A stretch of 64,000 nucleotides of DNA from Doryteuthis pealeii (GCA_023376005.1 CM042181.1:25723117-25787116); one strand, 5' to 3'; numbered from the stretch's first letter, positions 1 to 10,835 are shown. Translations and numbers: made by a program. Notes: generated by a model not told the origin, from the letters alone.

Positions 1-43
1 ATTTTAACGGCATATCAATCCGTCTGGGGTTATGTCATGCCTA
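1..43 (-). repeat. Repeat family B, 3'-tail fragment
   Basis: Reverse complement of the conserved B tail (GGTTGACATGCCGTTAAAA type) seen in better copies near 1.5, 21.4, 32.3 and 52.1 kb. Only the terminal part is present because the window begins here. Confidence 0.55.
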
Positions 44-169
44 GCGGTTAGAAAGTAATATATGTTGTGTATCTATATTTACGCTTTTGAAATAATTGGT
101 TTTAACAATGTGTTAGCATCATTGGGGATCATGTTGTATGGTATTGATTAGATTCATGTCTACATTCTA

Positions 170-509
170 TAGTATAATTTTATTTCCTTCAAAAAGGACA
201 CAATTTCCTCCATGTTGACATTTTCAAATAGATCTTTCATATTGTTTGCATTAAAATAACAGTTTCTGATGTGAGGAAAAGGTCTGCATTCTATGAGTAA
301 GTGTTTAACAGTCAAAGATGTTTGACAGGATTCATATTGGTTGTTGTTCTTGTTTGAGTATATAGGAGTGCGTTAGTCTTGTATGACCAATGCGTAATTG
401 GGACACAATGAATTGTTCCTCTCTGGACTTCCTCAATGATGGTCTCCTGTCTCCCAGAGTGGGTTTGATTAGAAAGAGTTTATTGTTGATGTTGTTATTC
501 CAGCGTAGT

Positions 510-516
<7 letters not shown>
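170..516 (-). pseudogene. Non-LTR retrotransposon ORF2 C-terminal remnant (I/Jockey-like, after RNase H)
   Basis: On the minus strand the translation gives WNNNINNKLFLIKPTLG, then a charged stretch and LRIGHTRLTHSYILK. After one frameshift near position 330 it continues with SCQTSLTVKHLLIECRP, followed by a short leucine-rich end. The order 'RLRIGHTRLTHS ... C-x2-C-type ... VKHLLxEC' is the usual tail downstream of the RNase H domain in RNase H-bearing non-LTR retrotransposons of the I/Jockey group. The reverse transcriptase and endonuclease are absent, so this is a 3' fragment. It has a frameshift and stops and cannot be functional. The (AT)n tract at 514-550 marks its upstream edge. Clade placement is inference from motif memory. 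Confidence 0.7.

Positions 517-550
<34 letters not shown>
514..550. repeat. (AT)n microsatellite
   Basis: Uninterrupted alternating AT, lying between the LINE remnant and the start of a Helitron-like element. Confidence 0.95.
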
Positions 551-553
<3 letters not shown>

Positions 554-958
554 GGCAGTTGTGTGTATGCCCGGAGTGAACATCGAAAATAAAACATTTA
601 ACGACAAAGTAAATATATATATATATATATATTCACTATCACCAGGGTTTGGTTTTTGAGTAAAAATAATGTAGATTTTATTTATATTTGGGAAGATATT
701 TAAAAATTAAAATTTGTATACTAACAGAAGGTAATTGAAATATGATGTTGATTGATTGAATTAATCGCCTCATTTATATTGTTTTTTTTTTTAGTTATAA
801 ATTATTGAATTAAGATTTCTTACCATATTGTTATATATTTACATGGGGTTTTTATGACGCATCCAGTGAGGGTCTAACTTGTGATAAGTAATAATGGATT
901 TGCGAGACTAACTTAAAAAAAAACTTCTACACAGCGAACGCCGGGTATCCACTTCTAG
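549..958 (+). mobile_element. Helitron-like non-autonomous element (family D), copy 1
   Basis: Starts at AAAGGGCAGTTGTGTGTATG and ends with a GC-rich imperfect hairpin (around ACGCCGGGTA) then TCCACTTCTAG followed by T. A hairpin about ten bases before a terminal CTAG, with no inverted repeats and no target duplication, is the Helitron 3'-end signature. Related copies at 6.06-6.45 and 30.1-30.85 kb share the same interior (AAAATAATG, TTAATTGCATTTATATTG-like segments) and the same end. An internal (AT)n occurs at about 613-632. No Rep/helicase coding sequence is seen. Confidence 0.6.
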
Positions 959-984
959 TTTTGTACGAAGGAATCTATTAATTT

Positions 985-1205
985 TGGGGAAAATCCTACT
1001 GCAGAATGCCAGAGTATTTATGAAGCCTCATAACATAGAAACCAAGCAGCCAATCAGGACTCAAGGAATGGAATCACCCAAATACATGAATGGACTGTTC
1101 TTGAGTTACATAAGTACCAGCTGTTTTGGGAACTAGTTCAGTTGTGCTTAGCCAGTTGTTGTCCAAACCAACATTATACTGACTGACTGACTTCAATATG
1201 GCACT
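985..1205 (+). repeat. Repeat family A fragment
   Basis: Shares with the copies at 4.17-4.47, 14.46-14.79, 19.33-19.63 and 58.17-58.32 kb the order GCAGAATGCCAGAGTATT, ACCAAGCAGCCAATCA, GGAATGGAATCACCCAAAT, CATAAGTACCAGCTG and CAGTTGTGCTTAG. The ATAAATACC-like box 15-30 bases before CAGTTG resembles a TATA box plus initiator, so a solo-LTR origin is possible but unproven. Confidence 0.6.
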
Positions 1206-1289
1206 GCAAACAGGATACGAACCTGTGAGGGAATAACCCATTGGATTTCGAATCCAATGCATTTAAATAAATTGCATCTAATGGTTAGG

Positions 1290-1572
1290 ATCGTCCTGGA
1301 GATTTAGGGAGTGTATATTACTCCTTCATCGCCATTACACACAGTTCAACTCTGACCCGGAGTGGTAATACTTGTTAGGATTTCATCTATGGGTCAAATA
1401 GATCTATTTAAAAACTATTCGTAATCGATAGGGTCGTGTGCAAACAAAAAAAAATCTTAAGAAACAACCAAACAAAAATATATGTATGAACGTACAAAGA
1501 CTGTGATTCCCTAACCTGTTGGCTTAAAATAACCATAGACATGCCGTTAAAATCAATCAATCAACCAATCGA
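1290..1572 (+). repeat. Repeat family B, 3' part
   Basis: Contains the B core CTCTGACCCGGAGTGGTA, the TATGGGTCAAATA segment and a tail ending ATGCCGTTAAAATCAATC with a (CAAT)n-like extension. Ending in short tandem repeats is typical of retroposed elements. The 5' half is missing. Confidence 0.65.
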
Positions 1573-1779
1573 ACTTAATTTGGCTAGCTTTATGTAAAGG
1601 TTAACTTTTAGCATATTATTTATTACTAGCATAAAGGCTGCCTTAGTCGAACTTTAAGCTCCATCTTGAATGACAATCTATTTTTAGAATTTATGCTATA
1701 ATTAATTGCAAACAGACAAATTATAATTGACATTAAATATTTATCGTTAATGATCGGGGGTAGAACGAACGAAGATATC

Positions 1780-1960
1780 TATATATTAATACGGTTGTTC
1801 CTAAATCTTCCGTCCGTTATCATCCTGCAATAACCTCTGGTTAAAAATGACACCGTCCAATGCAAAAATGTGAATTAAGATTATCTGCTGCCGCTTAATC
1901 GCTGATTTCTTATTTGTCCCATTTTATTTCACCCAATTTTAAAAATGAAACATTCCAAAC
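1780..1960 (-). repeat. Repeat family G fragment
   Basis: Matches, in reverse, parts of the copies at 12.97-13.35 kb (+) and 34.68-35.0 kb (-): CTTCCGTCCGTTATCAT, ATAACCTCTGGTTAAAAATG, the CCGCTTAAT region. Class unknown. Confidence 0.45.
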
Positions 1961-1989
1961 GGTCTTGCGTCGCGTAAATGCCCAACGTA

Positions 1990-2590
1990 GAATTAGAATT
2001 AATTAAAAAAAAAAAAAAAAAAAGTTACATGTTTTATTTGTAATACTGAAATTGTGAATTACAGAAAATATTTTGGTAATTTTGGTAGGATTTATATGTA
2101 ATGAAATTGCAAATCATCGTTTCTGGTTTAAATAACTCCTCTTGATTTTTTGTTTTGTTTCGTGGAAATTCCACTGGACCCGCTAATTATAATAGTTACA
2201 AATTGGATTGGAATTTTTTTTATTCTCATAAACAATTTAAACGTTACTGCGCTAGCAAAAATCTCTCTACAAAGTGTCTTCGTTGCTGCATTATGGCAAC
2301 ATATAAACAAAAATCGGATTTTTATAAATTGTGCTTGTTGAAGTATTTTATGCCTATGATCCAACTGCTTTTATAGTTTGAGTTTTGCATCGCCACGACC
2401 GAATATAACTATTGTTAATTGATTATTTGGTATATGAAAAGCCAATAAATTGTAACTCATATTACAATATATCAACAGGTTATAACAAGAATTGGGATAC
2501 GTGACACTGTCTCACACGTTGGGCCATCGGGTGGGGGTTTTGGTTGGGGATGGTTTTCAGTATGGCTGCTTTTGACGAATGGGTTCACCA
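1990..2590. other. No gene seen; AT-rich spacer
   Basis: Begins with an A-rich run (about 2003-2022). Short open frames occur on both strands around 2128-2376 but mirror each other in AT-rich DNA, and none resembles a known protein. Confidence 0.5.
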
Positions 2591-2595
2591 CTGAG

Positions 2596-3765
2596 CGTAG
2601 AGACGTGTTTCTGATTTCCTTACCAATAGAGACGTGTTTTCTGACCTTACCAATAGAGACGTGTTTTCTGATTTCCTTACCAATAGAGACGTGTTTCTGA
2701 TTTCCTTACCAATAGAGACGTGTTCTCTGATTTCCTTACCAATAGAGACGTGTCTTCTGATTTCCTTACCAATAGAGACGTGTTTCTGATTTCCTTACCA
2801 ATAGAGACGTGTTTTCTGATTTCCTTACAATAGAGACGTGTTTTCTGATTTCCTTACCAATAGAGACGTGTTTCTGATTTCCTTACCAATAGAGATTCTG
2901 ACCTTACCAATAGAGACGTGTTTTCTGATTTCCTTACCAATAGAGACGTGTTTTCTGATTTCCTTACCAATAGAGACGTGTTTTCTGATTTCCTTACATA
3001 GAGACGTGTTTCTGATTTCCTTACCAATAGAGACGTGTTTTCTGATTTCCTTACCAATGTTTTCTGATTTCCTTACCAATAGAGACGTGTCTTCTGTAGA
3101 GACGTGTTTCTGATTTCCTTACCAATAGAGACGTGTTTCTGATTTCCTTACCATAGAGACGTGTCTGATTTCCTTACCAATTCTGACTTACCAATAGAGA
3201 CGTGTTTCTGATAGAGACGTGTTTTCTGATTTCCTACCAATAGAGACGAGAGACGTGTTTCTGATTTCCTTACCAATAGAGACGTGTTTTCTGATTTCCT
3301 TACCAATAGAGACTGATTTCCTTACCAATAGAGACGTGTTTTCTGATTTCCTTACCAATAGAGACGTGTTTTCTGATTTCCTTTAGAGACGTGTTTTCTG
3401 ATTTCCTTACCAATAGAGACGTGTTTTCTGATTTCCTTACCAATAGAGACTGTTCTCTGATTTCCTTACCAATAGAGACGTGTTTTCTGATTCCTTACCA
3501 ATAGAGACGTGTTTTCTGATTTCCTTACCAATAGAGACGTGTTCTCTGATTTCCTTACCAATAGAGACTTTCTGATTTCCTTACCAATAGAGACGTGTTT
3601 TCTGATTTCCTTACCAATAGAGATGATTTCCTTACCAATTCTGATTTCCTTACCAATAGAGACGTGTTTTCTGATTTCCTTACAATAGAGACGTGTTTCT
3701 GATTTCCTTACCAATAGAGACAATAGAGACGTGTTTCTGATTTCCTTACCAATAGAGACGTGTAT
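2596..3765. repeat. 30-bp minisatellite, about 39 units
   Basis: The unit runs GAGACGTGTT, TTCTGATTTC, CTTACCAATA. Around 39 head-to-tail units fit in 1.17 kb. Many units differ by one-base length changes in the TTTT run or lack a block of up to about 20 bases (for example near 2889, 3054, 3180, 3248 and 3625). Because 30 is divisible by three, translated shadows appear on both strands; they are not genes. The flanks are unrelated to the unit. Confidence 0.95.
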
Positions 3766-3769
3766 ATGG

Positions 3770-4170
3770 GAATATAGATGGATGATATAGATTGATGTGT
3801 AGGGATTACATTTCTTACTTCGTTGGTGGCAAGTAAGGATTTTAATCCTTACAGATTATGATTCGGTCATCAACCAATAAAGTAATTGTCAGGTCGCTCA
3901 ATGTACTACTGGTACTATGTAACCCAGTACTACCTGTTTCATAGTCGGATCATCGGTGACTAAACCGATAACCCCACAGACTTTATCTGGTGATGAGGGT
4001 GACTAGACACTCTGCAGAACGAGAAACAAGACCTGTAAAAGGACAGAGGAAACTTTTGCACAACGACCTTCTTGCACATCATTTCTAAAGATCAACCCCA
4101 ACTCATAACAGGAGGGCAGTGTAAAACTTGGTAGTCAGAGCCATACCGTTGGGAACTTAAGTTCCTGGTA
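3770..4170. other. No gene seen; unassigned sequence
   Basis: Moderate GC, no open frame of note, no match to the repeat families recognised elsewhere in the window. Confidence 0.4.
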
Positions 4171-4171
4171 G

Positions 4172-4465
4172 ATGTTGAAGTGGGTTAGCGTACTGTTGGT
4201 TTGCGCAACAAGCTAAGCACAACTGAACCAGTGTCAAAACAATTGGTACTTATGGGAATCTAGAATAGTCCACTCATGCATTTGGGTAATTCCGATCCTA
4301 GAGTCCTGATTGGCTGCTTGGTTTCTATGATGTTAGGAGGCTTCATAAATAACCTGACATTTTGCAGTAGTCTTTTCAGCAAAACAGTTTCGTATTAAGT
4401 TACGACTGCTTGCTGCCTTGTCTTACCAATTCGACGGTAATTGGAACTAGTATGATTATTCTACA
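4172..4465 (-). repeat. Repeat family A, nearly complete copy
   Basis: Reads on the minus strand from TGTAGAATAATCATACTAG through ACCGTCGAATTGGTAAGAC, AAACCAAGCAGCCAATCAG and CAGTTGTGCTTAG to GCTAACCCACTTC. It has the same left boundary (TGTAGAATAA) as the copies at 14,461 and 58,172, which makes that the likely element end. Confidence 0.65.
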
Positions 4466-4469
4466 GTAG

Positions 4470-6055
4470 GGACACAAGGCGGCCTGGTCTTGCATCCAGT
4501 GGTATTAAGGCCAAAACCCAGCCAAAGGGGCTCTGGTGAAAATCTAAAGAGCATCATCGTCAGGAATCAACGGCTCTTGGCGCACTTGCCATTGGATCTG
4601 TGAAAAATCTGCTGCAAATAAGGATATCTTCCCGTGACCGGGATATGAAAGCGGGATTTTGGGATCACTTGTGAATTTCATATTCCCTTACTACTTCCGT
4701 AAAATTCACCACGTAAATTTGTTGGATAGACTTGACTCAACTAACCCAGGGGGAATGCCGTCACAGAAACAGAAAAGGAAGTAATTACTCTACTTGAATT
4801 TAAAGGGTTGTTTGAAAATATTCGCGAGGGAGGTTGTTCCACATTTCAGCTGTCCTTGGGAATAAACTGTGTGAAACTAACAATGAGAACGAGTGATATC
4901 AAGAAAGACTTGGCGAATTGTGTTTCGACTGGAAACTTCTGGTTTGGTAGTTCTAAGGAAGGGAGATTGTCTGAAGAACAGCCACGTTATTTTGTCTTAT
5001 CGTTCATTTTGTTACAACAGAAGAATCACCTTCACGCATTTAGAAACTTGGATTTTAAGGCAAAGTTATTTTTATCATTCATAAATGACAAGCTTTAGTT
5101 ATCCAAAAGAATTAAAGCTTTTAGGAATTACATTCCTTATTTGCCACGGTTCTTCCAGTAGGCACTAGGTGGCGTAGCACAGCAGCACAAAACCAGTTCA
5201 AAATTCTCTTTCACCTTCGAAAATCGTCATGGTAACGTACACAAGTTGTGGTTTCTAAAACAACACATGTATAAAGATAATCTTCACACGTCGAGACAAT
5301 AGCCCTCCCATCTACAAGCTCTAATTTTAGTAGCCTGTGTTCTTGTTGATTCACCGTGAATTGTTTTTGTATATATATATCAATAAGAGAATATATTATA
5401 CTATATCACAGGCTTACGCCACGAAGTGTCCCGGTTTGTTCAAATTCAACTAAAAATGCTAGCAACCAGTTGGGGTTCTAAAACTACAAACGTACGAAGG
5501 CACCCTTCATATGTCGAGACAATAGCTCCCCCATACCGAGGTCAAACTTTGGCAGTCTCTGTTCTGTGCTCTAAACATTAAGCTACATTTGCTAATTATG
5601 TGCGTAAACGTTGATAGAAATCTTTTGTAGTTTTTTTTTTTTTTTTTAAGCCATTGTTTGTTAATTCTTTTGTATTTGTATCCCGGTCATAAGTCAGAAT
5701 AATTGCAATATATATATCTTTTTATTCTTTTGAACAATGCATGAACGATTCTTCACCCGAATCTCAAACAAAGAACGCCTCGCTGTGACATAAAAGCCAA
5801 TGTGGGTAGCCAACCCTGATTAATTCAGGGGACGGAGATCACAGAATGGTTTTGGTTTTCTTCTCTTGTTTAATGAGAAATTCGACACGCTTGTCCCAGG
5901 CAAGTCAGTCAGTTAATAACGAGTAGAAGTTGAAATTTTTTTTCGTAAAGCTTTTCTCATTGTTGTTAATGTCTATAGAATTACAATTGATATTTTAATT
6001 CACACATCCACTTGGTGATTATTTTCTTACAACTTGACAATTTCAATTAAAACAT
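4470..6055. other. Unassigned sequence with one small open frame and a diverged duplication
   Basis: An open frame at 4808-5098 (+, 96 aa) has no recognisable domain, no visible splice or promoter context and is probably chance. Two diverged direct copies of a roughly 100-base segment lie near 5225-5320 and 5460-5560, both containing CGAGACAATAGC. A poly-T run occurs at about 5633-5648. Confidence 0.35.
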
Positions 6056-6059
6056 TTAT

Positions 6060-6451
6060 CTATACATATATAAAGGGCAGTTGGTGTGTATGTATGTCCG
6101 GAGGAAACTATAAAAATAAAACGATTAATGACAAAGTAAATATATATACACATTCACTATCACCGGATCTTGCTTTTTAGGCAAAAATAATGAATATTTG
6201 ATTTATATTCGTGAAGATAATTAAAAGATAAAATTTAAATGATATCAGCATAATTTTTTTTTGCATTTAATATTATAAATTGGAGACCTTTTTCTTTTCT
6301 GAATGGTTAGATCAATGCAAGATCTTTTTTTACGTGGGGATTTTTATGGGGAATCCTGCAATGATCCAACTTGCGATTCAATAATAATAGATTAGAAACT
6401 AAGAGTTTTTACACCTCCTCTACCCAAGCGACGCGGGGCTGCCGCTTCTAG
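6060..6451 (+). mobile_element. Helitron-like element (family D), copy 2
   Basis: Begins with ATATATAAAGGGCAGTTG and ends with a GC-rich segment (ACCCAAGCGACGCGGGGCT) and CCGCTTCTAG at 6451 followed by T. Directly after the end, a second copy of the 5' start (TAAAGGGCAGTTGGTGTG at 6460-6477) begins, then is cut off by mariner sequence. No coding capacity. Confidence 0.6.
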
Positions 6452-6489
6452 TACATATCTAAAGGGCAGTTGGTGTGTATGTAATTACG

Positions 6490-6776
6490 AGGATGAGTAA
6501 AAAAGCAATGCCATTTTGTTTAGGACAGATATAATTATCAACACAGGAACATGTATCATACATCAAAATGAAGCTGGTCCTCTGTGGACCACATCCATAC
6601 TTCTCCACATAATCTCTAAATAGCAATGTTCCACCTTCAAATGAGAGCATGTATCCCTGCTCCGTAAAATTTTGTTGACTGTTCTTTGAGCCACTTCTTC
6701 ACTACAGATTTCATTTCCTCGTCACTAGAATAATGTTTGCCTCTCAAACCCTCTTTCATGGGGCTGAAGAGAAGTC
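6490..6776 (-). pseudogene. Mariner-family transposase, C-terminal remnant
   Basis: The minus strand reads LFSPMKEGLRGKHYSSDEE, VVKKWLKEQ, then AGIHALI, and in shifted frames RDYVEKYGCGPQ and SFILMYDTCSC. This is the block downstream of the last catalytic aspartate in mariner transposases (the LxxAL-type 'K.AL.G..F.S.EEV' region through the 'GDYVEK' end). The DDE core upstream is missing because family B repeat sequence joins at about 6776. A closely related but longer piece lies at 62.75-63.06 kb on the plus strand. Frameshifts make this a pseudogene. Confidence 0.75.
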
Positions 6777-7015
6777 TGGAGGTCTGGGGGATGTGGGGCA
6801 CCCCTTCATCACCATTGCTCCCAGGTTCACTCTGACCCGGAGTGGTAGTACCTGTTAAAGTCACATCTCTGGGTTAAATAGAAACAACTGTGTTTGAAAA
6901 AAAAAATTGAGTACCCATCAAGAATGAATAAAACAAAAACGTCTTCGGCATAAAATGAACCAATGGGTTGACATGACGTAAAAAACAACCAACCAACCAA
7001 CCAACCAACCACATG
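6776..7015 (+). repeat. Repeat family B, 3' part with (CCAA)n tail
   Basis: Carries CTCTGACCCGGAGTGGTAG, AAACGTCTTCGGCATAAAA, GGGTTGACATGACGTAAAA and a tail of AACC repeats (about 6987-7010). It abuts the mariner remnant. Confidence 0.7.
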
Positions 7016-7054
7016 AGCAGAATGTGATTCAGCTAATTTTAAAGCAGGTTTGAA

Positions 7055-7268
7055 TATCATTAATACCCTCGGGAAAGGTATGCATATTTACCAACCCCTC
7101 CAAACGAGTAGGATGTGACACAAGATTAATTTCTTAAGCAGAGTTTAAGAGGTTTCAATTCAGTGTTTTCCTTCACCAAACTGGTTGCCATACCAAGATT
7201 AAAGAGCCCAGTCTGCCCTACTATTTACCGATAGCTGAAGGGATGATATTTGGATGTATACCTTTCCG
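7055..7268 (-). repeat. Repeat family C (tRNA-headed SINE), headless copy
   Basis: Reverse copy of the C body, with GGATGTGACACAAGATTAA at its 3' end and a family-typical TACCTTTCC near the head side. The tRNA-like head is missing. Confidence 0.65.
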
Positions 7269-7545
7269 AAATGGAGGCATGTGGTGTGATAATCGTAGGA
7301 AATGGACACGGCAAGACGATTTCCAATCCTGGACGAGGCTGTTTGCATTTAACATTGGAAAATGTATGCATCCATTTATTTTCCCTCCAACTATGGGTAA
7401 ATAGCAGGATAGATTCGGCTCTTTAACTTTAATTAGGCAACCAGTCTACGAGAAGGAGAACTGAATTTAAACTTGTTAAACTCCGTTTAAGAAATTTTAT
7501 CTTGTGCCACATTCTACTCGTGCGGAGGGATTGGTAAATATGTAT
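7268..7545 (+). repeat. Repeat family C, full-length copy
   Basis: Starts with a tRNA-like head (TGGTGTGATAATCG as a degenerate A box, GATTTCCAATCCTGG as a degenerate B box), continues through CTATGGGTAAATAG and AGGCAACCAGTCTACGAG, and ends CGTGCGGAGGGATTGGTAA. Length about 280 bp, as in the copy at 22.69 kb. Confidence 0.75.
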
Positions 7546-7655
7546 TCCTTTCCCTAGGTGAAAAGCAAACTTCTTCGTCCAGGATTTGAACTCGAGACGC
7601 TGTGTCCATTTCTTGCAACGATAACCATTACACGACGAGCGTTTAAAATCGTATA
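7546..7655 (-). repeat. Repeat family C, head-only fragment
   Basis: Reverse-oriented 5' part only: GTGTAATGGTTATCGTTGC (A-box region) and GAGTTCAAATCCTGGACG (B-box region) when read on the minus strand. It joins directly to the end of the preceding plus-strand copy. Confidence 0.6.
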
Positions 7656-7661
7656 TGGCAT

Positions 7662-7955
7662 ATATATAATTTACCAACCTCTCCACAAGAGCAGGATGCG
7701 ACACGAGGTCAATTTCTTAAGCGGAGTTTAACAGGTTTGAATTCAGGGTTTTCATTCTCCTAGACTGGTTACCTAGCCATGGTTAAAGAGTACAGTCTTC
7801 CCTGCTATTTACCTATAGCTGGAAGGAGAATTGAATTCGTACCTTTCCCAAGGGTATTAGCGCTATGTGAAATGCCAGCAGCTTTGTCCAGGAATTTGAA
7901 CTCGGGTTGACCAGTCCATGCCCTATGAGTCTAACCATTAGACCACGCGCCTCCA
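7662..7955 (-). repeat. Repeat family C, full-length copy
   Basis: Read on the minus strand: GTGGTCTAATGGTTAGAC (A box), GAGTTCAAATTCCTGG (B box), CTATAGGTAAATAG, TTAAACTCCGCTTAAGAAA and a tail with TATAT. Four C pieces in alternating orientation fill 7.05-7.96 kb. Confidence 0.75.
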
Positions 7956-7959
7956 TAAT

Positions 7960-8600
7960 CGTATATGGCATATGGGGTTGTTCTATTAAGTAACGTTTGT
8001 TTCTACAAGATATTATTCCACAAGAGAAAAAAAGATTTACAATTGAAATTTACTTTTATATCAAATTAATATTATGTCAAAAGTTTCACGTTATAGAGAA
8101 AGTTTATAGAGAGTTTATAGAGAAACATTTTTGCTTTTAGATTACCAGTCCTAACTAAACTATATTATATAATTATGTTTACATCTCCAGCTTGAAGAAA
8201 TGCTTATAAACCTAATAAGTTATGTTTGATTAAATGTAAATAATTATCTTAGAAAATCAATTCATTATTTCTTTGAAGTTTGGAAATTTAAATTCTGTAC
8301 GATTAGTTACGTCTTACAGCAAAATGGCTTCTTTTTTATTATTTATCGTTAGGGGCCTCCTCTTGATGAAAGCTTACCTTTGCCTATGATACCTTTTTTC
8401 TAATCCAATAATAATCTATATCAATCTTGTTGATTTACATCAAATAGATTATATATCTATAGAGAACAGACAAGCGAACTATTTCCAATTATTAATACAG
8501 AAAACTATTTAGACATTTTAATGGGTTATTTTTACCAATAGATAACTTGCTTCCATATTTATATATAGTAAAATCTGCAAGAAGGCCAAGTATCGAAATA
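7960..8600. other. No gene seen; AT-rich spacer
   Basis: Only short chance open frames; no recognised repeat family. Confidence 0.4.
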
Positions 8601-8602
8601 AG

Positions 8603-8825
8603 CCGAGCAGCGTGGAAGTCTATCCCCTTTTCGCTTGCACTAGACCTTGGAGATTGTTTTGCAAGGTGAAGCGCCACCTCTATTGTCAGCTCTTATGTGC
8701 TTTACTTCACAGATCAAATTACCCAACCTGTGCTACTTGTGCACTGAGTTAGTGAGGACCGGTTTCAAACCCGGAACCTTGCGATTCCTAGGTGGATGGT
8801 CTACCAACTGAGATAAATCAACCGT
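8603..8825 (-). repeat. Octopus-type tRNA-derived SINE (OR-like)
   Basis: On the minus strand the head reads TCTCAGTTGGTAGACCATC (A box) and GGTTCCGGGTTTGAAACC (B box), followed by a body with AACTCAGTGCACAAG and the family segments for 'cagatctgtg..aaagt' and 'gctgac.at..aggtg'. tRNA-derived SINEs named OK, OR1 and OR2 were described from octopus; assignment to one subfamily is not attempted. Confidence 0.7.
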
Positions 8826-8895
8826 AGAATATTTAGATATAACTGTATAATTAGAATATCAAAACACGATTTTACAATGTATAACTCGTTTATGG

Positions 8896-9006
8896 GTTTT
8901 ATAAGAGTGAATGATATAAGGTGGAGACAAAAGTTTTATAAGAGTGAATGATATAAGGTGGAGACAAAAGTTTTATAAGAGTGAATGATATAAGGTGGAG
9001 ACAAAA
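8896..9006. repeat. 37-bp tandem repeat, three exact copies
   Basis: The unit begins GTTTTATAAGAGTGAATG and ends GGAGACAAAA. Units start at 8896, 8933 and 8970, and all three appear identical, so this is a recent local duplication or an assembly artefact. Confidence 0.9.
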
Positions 9007-9009
9007 GTT

Positions 9010-9130
9010 TTGCAATAATTCAAGCTACGAGGTTTCGGATTTTCATTGCTGGTTTTAGGCAACTTATATCTCCATGTCATATCATTAATTTGATACAACT
9101 TTTTGTCCACTCACTGCCGAATTGTTTATT
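9010..9130. repeat. Dispersed repeat family H fragment
   Basis: Contains CGAGGTTTCGGATTTTCATTG and ATCATTAATTTGATACAAC-type segments, found again at about 10,622-10,705 and 10,970-11,030. Class unknown. Confidence 0.45.
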
Positions 9131-9630
9131 TTATTTCCATATATGATCTATTGTGCTGATTTAAACCGCGAATGTGGAACTACAAGAGTTAGAAACAAGA
9201 AATACATGAACCCAATTTGAAAATTCAAATAACACTGTATTAATACATTCATACACACAAGAAAATACAGTTGTAATAATTGTTGTTGCAAACGATAGTA
9301 TTGTCTGCGAGAAATATCAATTATATAAATACAAATGAATACAAATCCACTTAACTAAGTCCTTGGAAATGTTAATGGTAAGTTATCGTACTTACAATGG
9401 CCCTTTTCTGTCTCTGCTGAGTTACAGGGAATGACGATTTTTACGTCCGACTCCATGAGATGCTGGTTTGAGAGAGAAGAAGATTTCTATCTTCAATTTC
9501 CCTCGCCAAAAATTGCGGGCCTGTGATTGGTTGGAGTGAAAAGCGGTACGTCGACCAAGGGAGAGAACCCACCCACCTTAGATATATATATTTTTTGTAA
9601 TATAAACATTAATTGTTTAATCTTTATTTT
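9130..9630. other. No gene seen; unassigned sequence
   Basis: Includes a GC-richer stretch at 9,400-9,580 with no long open frame. No recognised repeat. Confidence 0.35.
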
Positions 9631-9639
9631 ACACCACTA

Positions 9640-9995
9640 ATAATGAGTGGTGAAAAATGCAATTAGAGCAATTTTACACAACCTGTTGATTAAGGACTGA
9701 GTTCCAGAGCAGCAACAAAAGAAATTAATAATGTGAAGGACCCAGGAAATGTTAACGAAGGTGTGGCTCAAGACTGATTCAAACGTTTCAAAGAAGGTGA
9801 CACTTGAATACAGATCAAGGTTAGAACGACCTTCTGTTGTGGATATGAGGCCTTCCTTGAAATAGCAGAACAATAGCCAAGCACAAGCACTCCTAGATTG
9901 TCAACAGAATTTAGTTCTTCACAAAGCAACATCAAACGACACCTCTATAAGTTCGGTCTTGTGAATAGACACTGGAATATTTGAAATATGAAATA
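9640..9995 (+). pseudogene. Mariner-like transposase, N-terminal (HTH) remnant
   Basis: Plus-strand translation in shifted frames gives INNVKDPGNVNEGVAQD, FKRFKEGDT, then R-S-G-R-P-S-V-V-like residues, and further on QSNIKRHLYKFGLVNRHW. This matches the helix-turn-helix and linker order of mariner transposases ('VNEGVAQRWFKRFKEGDTSLED..RSGRPSVVD ... STVSRHLKKLGKV..'). Several stops and frameshifts are present and the catalytic domain is absent, so it is a dead fragment. Upstream boundary near 9640 is approximate. Confidence 0.7.
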
Positions 9996-9999
9996 GCTT

Positions 10000-10445
10000 G
10001 AAATATTGCAAAACTATTGACTCACCCTAATATGACTGCGAGACCTTCTGATCTCTCGCCAACAGCACAACCTCATAAGACACCATATGCATCGACGCAC
10101 ATATTACACCCCCTAGCCAGTGTGTGGATGTTATCCTCTATCACTGCACCAACGAGATTTGAACAGGGTGTGACTCAGCAGGAGGTCCGATCCGTCTACA
10201 TAACTCCAAAATATATAATGTCTCTTTTAATTGATTTTGTTTACTTGCCGATAAAATCTCATGATTTAAATCAGCATGCTGTTGTTCAAATGGTTGAAAA
10301 TGAAAAAGAACGACAGACAAAATCAAATCATTATTTTTTAAGGAAGTCATTTTTGCCCCTGAACTTTTAGGTACCACCTCTGTCTGTCTACAGAATAAAG
10401 AACAGATACATTTATTTTTATCTGAATCAAAAATTATATATAATC
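10000..10445. other. No convincing gene; open frame of 117 aa
   Basis: The open frame at 10017-10370 (+) has no recognisable domain and overlaps an opposite-strand frame of similar quality. Treated as chance. Confidence 0.3.
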
Positions 10446-10464
10446 TTTGATTCAGTAAAGTAAA

Positions 10465-10622
10465 TGGATTGACCTATTGTCGGTATCAGCTGGACAGCGA
10501 GGAGTCTGTCCGCTTTTCACTAGCACTAGATCAGGGAGATTGCTTTTGTATCTGAGGTGGAGCACCACACTTACCATCAGCTCCCCACTTTACCACACAG
10601 ATCCAAGTTGTGCTACTCATAT
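10465..10622 (-). repeat. Octopus-type SINE, body without tRNA head
   Basis: Minus-strand read: AACTTGGATCTGTGTGGTAA, GGGGAGCTGATGGTAAG, GCTCCACCTCAGATACA, AGCGGACAGACTCC, ending GACAATAGGTCAATCC. Same body as the 43.19-43.44 kb copy, which still has its head. Confidence 0.65.
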
Positions 10623-10699
10623 TACGAGGTTTCGAATTTTCATTGATGGTTTTTGGCAGTTTGTATCTTCATTTGATATCATTAATTTGATACAATCAA

Positions 10700-10835
10700 T
10701 GGTTTTGTCTACCTGCCCTTTCCTGATCATCGAGATTCTTGCAGTTCGAGCAAAATTTCTCGGACCATCTGGTTACTTTACAGTGGCGTACGAGCTGATG
10801 TATCGGTCAAGACTTGGCTTGTTATTTTGAAATAA
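10700..10835. repeat. Segment duplicated at 14,270-14,430
   Basis: Runs ATCAATGGTTTTGTCTACC through CATCGAGATTCTTGCAG to GCGTACGAGCTGATG. The two copies differ at a few bases plus a 16-base insertion in the second. In both places a family A repeat follows closely, so this may be internal sequence of the element that carries A at its end. Confidence 0.6.

Noticed and set aside
2596..3765. CRISPR array
   Set aside because: Direct head-to-tail units with no unique spacers, in a eukaryotic repeat context.
4808..5098. 96-aa open frame as a gene
   Set aside because: No domain, no context and length within chance expectation; kept only as a note in the unassigned segment.
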